Positions 57,852-64,000 of a DNA stretch of 64,000 nucleotides are shown here, piece by piece. Below the pieces are notes generated by a model, which saw nothing but the letters and a program-made list of their open reading frames with translations, had not been told where the DNA came from and made no database searches. The position numbers and the translations under genes were made by a program. Source of the stretch: Mactromeris polynyma. Lineage: Eukaryota; Mollusca; Bivalvia; Venerida; Mactridae. The DNA is taken from NCBI GenBank assembly GCA_032209605.1, contig JASFXZ010000014.1, forward strand, positions 17,007,231-17,071,230, given 5' to 3'. Each line of letters starts with the position of its first letter. The stretch's first letter is position 1.

Positions 57852-58052
57852 TACAATAACATTCACTTAACAGCCACCCTAAAATAAAGACCACCTTTTG
57901 CAATTAAAAAGACCAAATTTTCATGTAACAATTTTTTATTTTACATTCTAATTTTTCGTTCATATTTCAACTCAATAATGAGACCACCTCACATCTAAGA
58001 CCGACTTTCTTCAGAACCAATGGTGGTCTTATTACTGAGGTTTCAGTATATA
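57852..58052. mobile_element. CAGT-family MITE, diverged subfamily
   Basis: Contains CACTTAACAGCCACCCTAAA, ATAAAGACCACC, CTCAATAATGAGACCACCTC and CTTTCTTCAGAACCAATGGT, closing TTACTGAGGTTTCAGTATA. Shares the last block with 46940-47116. Confidence 0.6.
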
Positions 58053-59190
58053 ACCTGCACAAAGCGCCCTGTACTTCAACTAGGTCAAACTGACCTATCG
58101 CTATAATGGAACATTTATGATATATCCCAGTCTCGTTCAGAAATAGGTGTTACAATGTAACAAAGGAAGTACTGTATATGTTTGTTTGCCTAAGGCAATA
58201 AGGAGGGTTGAATAGTCCTATCAAGTTTAGACTATCCAAAGCGAACCCAATTATGAAATGTATTATAACCATTTATTTTCTAATTCAGTATGTATTTAAC
58301 TCAGCTGTGTATCATGTTCCTATATTGAACACTCTTAGAGCATAGACAAAAAGACGTAATAACAAGTGTTTGACTTTAAAATTTAATGCCATATAATCTT
58401 TTTCAGCAGTATTTCAGATACCGGGTAGGTATAGTGCTGTTAGATTGACTGCAAACGGGTGTATGAACTTCCAGGACTGATCCATGTCAATTTAGGTAAT
58501 TAAATGCACACATGTATAAACTATAGTAATTAAGTGTTTTGTTTACTAAATTTCCTATCAAAACACAAATGCTGCTTTTTTAGACAACCGCACAGAAAAA
58601 CACAAATATTTAAAAACGCCTATTTTGAAATGTAATGAACCAGGTAATGTATGCACGTGTTCACGGTTAATAAAAGAGAACTTATACGCCAGTTCTGGAT
58701 GTAACAAACAAATGCAATGGATAAAAGGCCAGAAAATTCTTAAAATAATCATCAAATCTGAACACTGTAACATTCTACTCACACATTAGTTTACTTGGCC
58801 TTGTTATGTACTGTACAAAATACTAAATCAAATAATAAAACTCATTTTTACGCAAACCACAAAATAAACTAAGGCTCAGTCACACACATTAGTACAGTCA
58901 TGGCTATAATATACAGAGATAAAGATAGTCCCTCAATTCAAATGTCAAACCATACATCGAAGGTTCATCGCAAGACTATCGTAACTCCTATGTATTTATA
59001 TAAGAGTTGCCGCATTCTTGCACTGAACCCTCGAAATAAGGTAAGAAGCATAGTAAAAACAGGTAAAAATGAAAATCAATGTAACAACGATATACAGGCT
59101 GACATGGTATCGACCGCAAGTCGCTTGCCACTCACTGCTGCAGGTAGCTACTTATTCTCATGGGATATACAATTTGAGAGGAAACTACCT
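58053..59190. other. Non-coding stretch, nothing identified
   Basis: AT-rich with short ORFs. The ORF at 58900-59262 partly overlaps SINE-tail-like sequence. Confidence 0.35.
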
Positions 59191-59884
59191 AGCTGGCTCA
59201 GGAAAGGTCAGAAGTTCTACCCAGGTATGGGACTGGGGTCTTCCTCCATCATATTGGTTTGAAAAGTCACTACATGACCAAAAATATGACCAAAATGGCT
59301 GAATTGCCAAATTTATTATTCAATTACTGCAACCATTTACCAAGTAAATACAAGACTATATCATAAAAACATGTTCCATTATAAAGAAGAATTCTATCAA
59401 TTTAAAATATTTCATATTTCAAAATACAACACCGATATAAAACAAAGAATATAAACCAAACCATTTCCTCTGTTATTCTCATATTCCTGATGGCATACAA
59501 AGTCACGTATCCAAAAGTAGTCCAGATAACTGTCATGACCATATAAAGAAAAAAATTAGCCCACAGTATCAGACTTTTGTAAAATAAAATAAGAAAAACA
59601 AAGCTAAATAATATCAAAGCAAAAGAACTTTGTATACATGCTGCAGGTTGAATGTTAAACAGGTGTTAGTTGACTTACAAAATGTTACAAGAGACAAAAC
59701 AGTTTTGAATAATAATTATGATCATCTATGATTTTATTTCCATATTTTACCATTTACCATTATATTATGCAAATTCCAGTCCAAATTTTGACTTGAAGAT
59801 GGCAGCAGTATATACAGTCAAAAAGTGTCACTAAGAACTTATGCCCCTTGATTTGTTTTGGGCTTTATGCTGTTTCTAAACAGT

Positions 59885-60145
59885 ATCTTAGTTATATATG
59901 GTGGGCAGTTGACCTAACCAGTGCTCCTGGGTTATACCAACCAGGACTAACCTGTTCCTTCACAAGCAACTGACAAACTTCTCCACATAATGCATACTTC
60001 AAAGGTATAGGACAAATGACTCTGGATGCATTAGCTGCAGTAATATTGTCAACCCCCCTCTCAATGGGTTTGAACCTTTGACCACCAGACTGGTAGACAA
60101 TGGCTCTACCTACTGAGCAACCTGGCCAAGCTTGGTCCATGTACA
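59885..60145 (-). mobile_element. tRNA-derived SINE, copy 3 with clear promoter boxes
   Basis: On the minus strand GTTGCTCAGTAGGTAGAGCC (A box) is followed by AAAGGTTCAAACCCATTG (B box). The body reads CATTTGTCCTATACC, then GGAGCACTGGTTAGGTCAAC. The 25395-25640 and 30715-30960 repeats share the body. Confidence 0.7.
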
Positions 60146-62900
60146 CAAGGAGTAATCAATACACACATATAATCAGCACATACACAAAATTTGGTTTCCT
60201 AATGAAGTTCTTATTATTTTTTTGATTCAAACAGAAATTTACAGAGCTTGTTCACTAGTGCCGGAACAAATGATGGAAAAAAACAGCTGAAGATATTCAC
60301 ATACTCGGGACTCAAAAAAACACATAAATTTTATGTATGAAAACCAACCATTTACTAAATATCGAACAAATACATCAATCAAACTTAAACAATGCAATAT
60401 AATTTTGTTAAATGCAATATCAAATATACCACAAAGAAAATGAACACAGAAAATAACTAAAGTATTTCAAATATTTCAATTATTCATTATTTCAGAAGAC
60501 CAAAGGTCAATTTTCATTCATACCAATTTATAACAGCTTCAAGGGTAATTCATTTATATTGTTCAACAAAATTACACTGTTTGGTATTGTTAAAATCTAC
60601 AAATTACTGACTATAGTCACAGCATTTTTAGGGTTGGCGCAAAATATTAGTAACTCGTTTTATTGTAAACAAGTACTTACAATAGTTTTGCATTAATCCT
60701 TTGCATTCAAAATTACCATAATGACTCATTAAATGATAAAACTGGTTTTTAAATAAAGACAATTACAAGCATAAATGTTTGTTCTATTCTAATTGTAACA
60801 AAGATTTTGATGAACTTTGCACAATTTTAAGTACCGTAATGAACATAAAAAAGCTTCGAGAAATGTCAGTGAAGTAGTAATGATATACACGCTAAAGTGT
60901 GACCATACTCCAATATACAGGAAGGCTAAAAGAAACATTGTTTAAGTGTTTCAGGTACCATGACCCAAAATACTAGTGTCAGTAGGTTGGAAAATCATTT
61001 TATTTCATTTTTAATTTTTATTCGGAGTTGTAGGTGATGAAGTCTATGAAGATTCACCTTTGCTTCCTGGCCAACCCTTAAATTGTTTGATGTATTCTGG
61101 AGAACAAAATTGCAACTGCTAATCCCTAAACTGATTTTAAATCACTTGAAAGAAGGATGTCAGCTGTTTTCTGTTCATTTAATTATTTAGCCCTTATTGG
61201 CCTTAACATTAATGAGTAGCAATTCAAATTAATCTTCACAAACCCTAAAAGTTCTAATAACCCACAATTCCAAATAACAATTGAAAACAGAACAAGTAAA
61301 ATCTTGAAATAAGATGGTCGGTGCAATTTGAAGGTTAAGATTTGTTGTGCAACATAAAAAATTGCTGGACACTCCAGATCCAAAATTAATTTCGGTAAAT
61401 TCACAGAAATTCAGTGATTTCGGTGAGGTAACATCACCTTTATCAAAAGGTTAACCAATCCGCATCAGGGTTACAAATGTCGTTAGGTTGAAGAGAAATT
61501 ACCTTAGTGGTAAACGCAAGATTTGATTGGTTTACACAACAAAAATGCAAATAGCAAAACCATATGTTAGTATACGGCTGCGCCAAAAAATTATCCAACC
61601 AACTGACTCAAATATTTCAGGGCATAATTCCTGAACCAAACATAATGTTTTACTTGGCCTAACTGCATCACAAAGAACAGAGTATGATACATGAACCAAG
61701 GAAAACAGACGCAGGACTATTACTTCTGTGTAAAACATTAAATCCTGCAAGAAAGACACATCAAATTACAAAACCATAAATAAACAAGTCCTAATTTTAT
61801 CAATTTCACCCAATTATTATCTCGATTCCCATTTGCACAGATACAATTACCCCCCTTAGCATTTAAATACAAAGCAGTACATAAAATCACCGGCAATCTT
61901 TGAAGTACCAGCGTTTATTAATACCTGTTTTATTATTTCATGCCCAGTCACTTAGTGCGGGGAGATTTTTGTATCCTCAGAGGGGTATACAGCCATAATA
62001 TAACTGACACCTGATATTACATACCCTAGTACGGAGAGAATATTGTGACAATGTAGTATATATACAGAGCTGATTTCAAATTCACTGATACACAAATATT
62101 TATTCAGATACAAAAACGATAAAATCCAACCTGCATACAAAACGGTCGATTTGTCGGCTAAAGAATATTGTATGAAAAAATTACTTTCTTCAGGTGCTAA
62201 AATGATTTTTCTATTCTGGCGTAAGTAAACATTCAACAAAACCATTGAAAACGCAGGTTTAAAGTAGCAGGGTCCATTGTAAACCTGACATACAAAACAA
62301 CTTAATTATTTTTTTTTGCAAGTTAACAATGATCAACTTATATTTGAATATGACTCTAAATTTGCTATTCAGGATTTCTGCCCCACGTGTAGAAAAATCC
62401 CAATTTTTTAAAAACTAATTGACACAAACGGCTTTTTATTACTTTGTTGTGTTTAAATATCAATGGAGAGATAGAATAAATAAATTCAACGTTGTATGTT
62501 AATCTGTTGTTTTGCAATTATAGAGTTAAGAATGCCAAAACGTATATTTCTGTGTCTGCTGAAAGGGACAAAATCGCCATTATTGAAAGAAAACTTAATT
62601 AAATCGATCACCGCCTTTAAGTTTCAGCATTTCAAAACAAATTTTATTAAATTATAAGTTCAAGTGTTGTTTGCTGTGTTTTATTTCCTAAAAACTCACA
62701 GTAGTCCCGGAAAAATCAATATTATAAAAACTACAGAATGTTTACGCAACGTCTGTCAGTGGCCCCTTCTGAAGTATTTTAAAAAAAAATAACCTCCCCG
62801 GTGTTGAATTTTCGCTAGAAGCACACCAGCTAAAAACCACATTCTTCACAAGCTCTGTAGCATTGATTGGCCAGTTAAACTGCGGCCTCGTTAGTGTTAA
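60146..62900. other. Non-coding stretch, nothing identified
   Basis: AT-rich, no splice-supported exon of HECW or any other recognised gene. Short ORFs only. Confidence 0.4.
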
Positions 62901-63900
62901 ATCCCGTGTTGAAAAATTGTGGACAACATCTGTCCATTTACAAATGTTGCGTGAGTCGACCTGGTGACCTAACAAATCATTGGTCGAACGGTAGAAAACG
63001 TGTGTTCGATGTGTAAAACGTCACATCCGTTTCGGGATTTCCCATATGATTTCACTTCACTCGGATGACGGTAACAGAACGAACTAGTGGACATGCGAGA
63101 GTTTCGGTCCAATTGTTGCGTGAATCTGGTAAGTTGCGTGAATCTAGTTAATGTTCCCTTTTCTTGAAATCTATGTGATTTACAGTTGGCATTCAACATG
63201 TTATATATTGCGTTGGATCGTAAGAATTCTATGCTTATTCTCCCTATTGAAGCAATGTACACGTGCCCTTCACAGCTGACACATATGTGTACGAGACCGA
63301 CATTATTATGCAACATAGACAGACGACGATGGACATTACCACGCAGCATAGACCGACGGCGATTAATCTGTCCCGTTGCATGATTCTTAAAAGTATTATT
63401 TTCCTCCGAAATTATCATGTATTATCGAGGAGTTTGATATAAAAATAATCTGAATGGAATAATTATTGAATAAATACTTAAAAATGTTGTGATTTTTGTA
63501 TGAATTTGATCGCAATGGGAATTTTTGTGATGTCCAAATTACGAACTGGACCGACTTGGTATACATCTGTCCGAGTTGCGTGAAGATGATTTTTTGTTTC
63601 CAATGAAAAATTAATAAAACAAGCTTGAACAAGGATAAATTGTTTTTAGGGTGATCTTAAATGTTTATTATAGTTTGCCCAAAATTACGTAAGAAATGAA
63701 ACTTTCCTGATGTTTACGAAATTATGAATGGTACTTTTGTCACATAACAACCCAGACATTTTATTGTCTGTCCACGTTTGTGAATCATGAATTCCAGACA
63801 TATTGATATCTGTCCAGTTTGTGATTCCTGGATTTCACGCAACCTGACAGATGTTTTGATGTCTGTCCATGTATGTGAATTCCCTAAATTTTTCATTGCC
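62900..63900. repeat. Degenerate repeat field with TTGCGTGAA and CTGTCC motifs and hairpins
   Basis: TTGCGTGA occurs at about 62946, 63115, 63135 and 63573, and inverted near 63836. TCTGTCC occurs at about 62929, 63567, 63767, 63810 and 63861. At 63745-63890 three units each begin with a short hairpin (AGACATTTTATTGTCT, AGACATATTGATATCT, ACAGATGTTTTGATGTCTGT) followed by GTCC and a TTTGTGAATTCC-like tail. The minus ORF at 62969-63418 lies inside and is probably not a gene. Confidence 0.55.
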
Positions 63901-64000
63901 TTTTTTAAATTATGTTTTTAATAAAATAATGAAATAAGTGTATAATATTTATTAACTTAAAATCAACACTGTTGATGATATATACTGTAGTTATCCATTA
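63901..64000. other. Right edge, AT-rich, nothing identified
   Basis: No feature recognised. Confidence 0.4.

Noticed and set aside
62969..63418. 149-codon minus ORF with internal repeats
   Set aside because: It lies in the degenerate motif field, and its internal repeats mirror the DNA repeats; no family resemblance.

Overview
The window is eukaryotic nuclear DNA: AT-rich, with spliced genes, long introns, minisatellites, MITEs and tRNA-derived SINEs. It most likely comes from a bivalve mollusc. Three things point there: an intronless B-box/coiled-coil/propeller TRIM-like gene of the kind expanded in bivalves, dispersed repeats of bivalve style (for example around 9960-10810, 35470-35690 and 44050-44300), and SINEs with molluscan-looking bodies. 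Species cannot be named from sequence alone.

Layout. 1-150 is the last coding exon of an ELP2 gene (Elongator subunit 2, + strand), followed by its 3' UTR to about 1160. At 4811-4954 lies an isolated internal ELP2 exon, and at 17916-18017 and 18839-19025 the last two exons of a second ELP2 copy, whose 3' UTR is homologous to that at 151-1180. The exons for roughly 500 residues between the 4811 exon and the last two are not in the window, so the second copy looks partial or rearranged. Between them are a TRIM-like gene on the minus strand (6959-8701), a 32-bp satellite (11944-13305), a foldback transposon with a 6-bp target duplication nested in another palindromic element (13380-14835), and the remains of a tyrosine-recombinase element followed by a perfect 301-bp inverted repeat (15559-17591).

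From 47479 down to 23578 the minus strand carries 21 exons of a HECW-type (NEDL) HECT E3 ubiquitin ligase. The exons join in phase to 1902 residues plus a stop: C2, a 946-codon disordered exon with proline-rich motifs, WW1, a helical region, WW2, then the HECT domain with the catalytic Cys in the last exon. The N-terminus is not found in the window. Its introns hold several unrelated minisatellites (22, 48, 59 and 21 bp), CAGT-ended MITEs with TA flanks, and SINEs.

From 47480 to 64000 no exon could be identified with confidence. This part is probably the 5' intron(s) or upstream flank of HECW. It holds a 21-bp array (47620-48893), a 26-bp array (49671-49838), a poly-G-bearing triplicate (51843-51985), a 15-bp array (54596-55265), SINEs, a MITE, one unassigned minus-strand ORF (52345-52662), and a hairpin-rich degenerate repeat field at the right edge (about 62900-63900).

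Functionally the genes are unrelated housekeeping or regulatory genes (tRNA wobble-modification complex, TRIM-like protein, E3 ligase). There is no operon-like logic. The unusual content is mostly repeat architecture and the partial ELP2 duplication.
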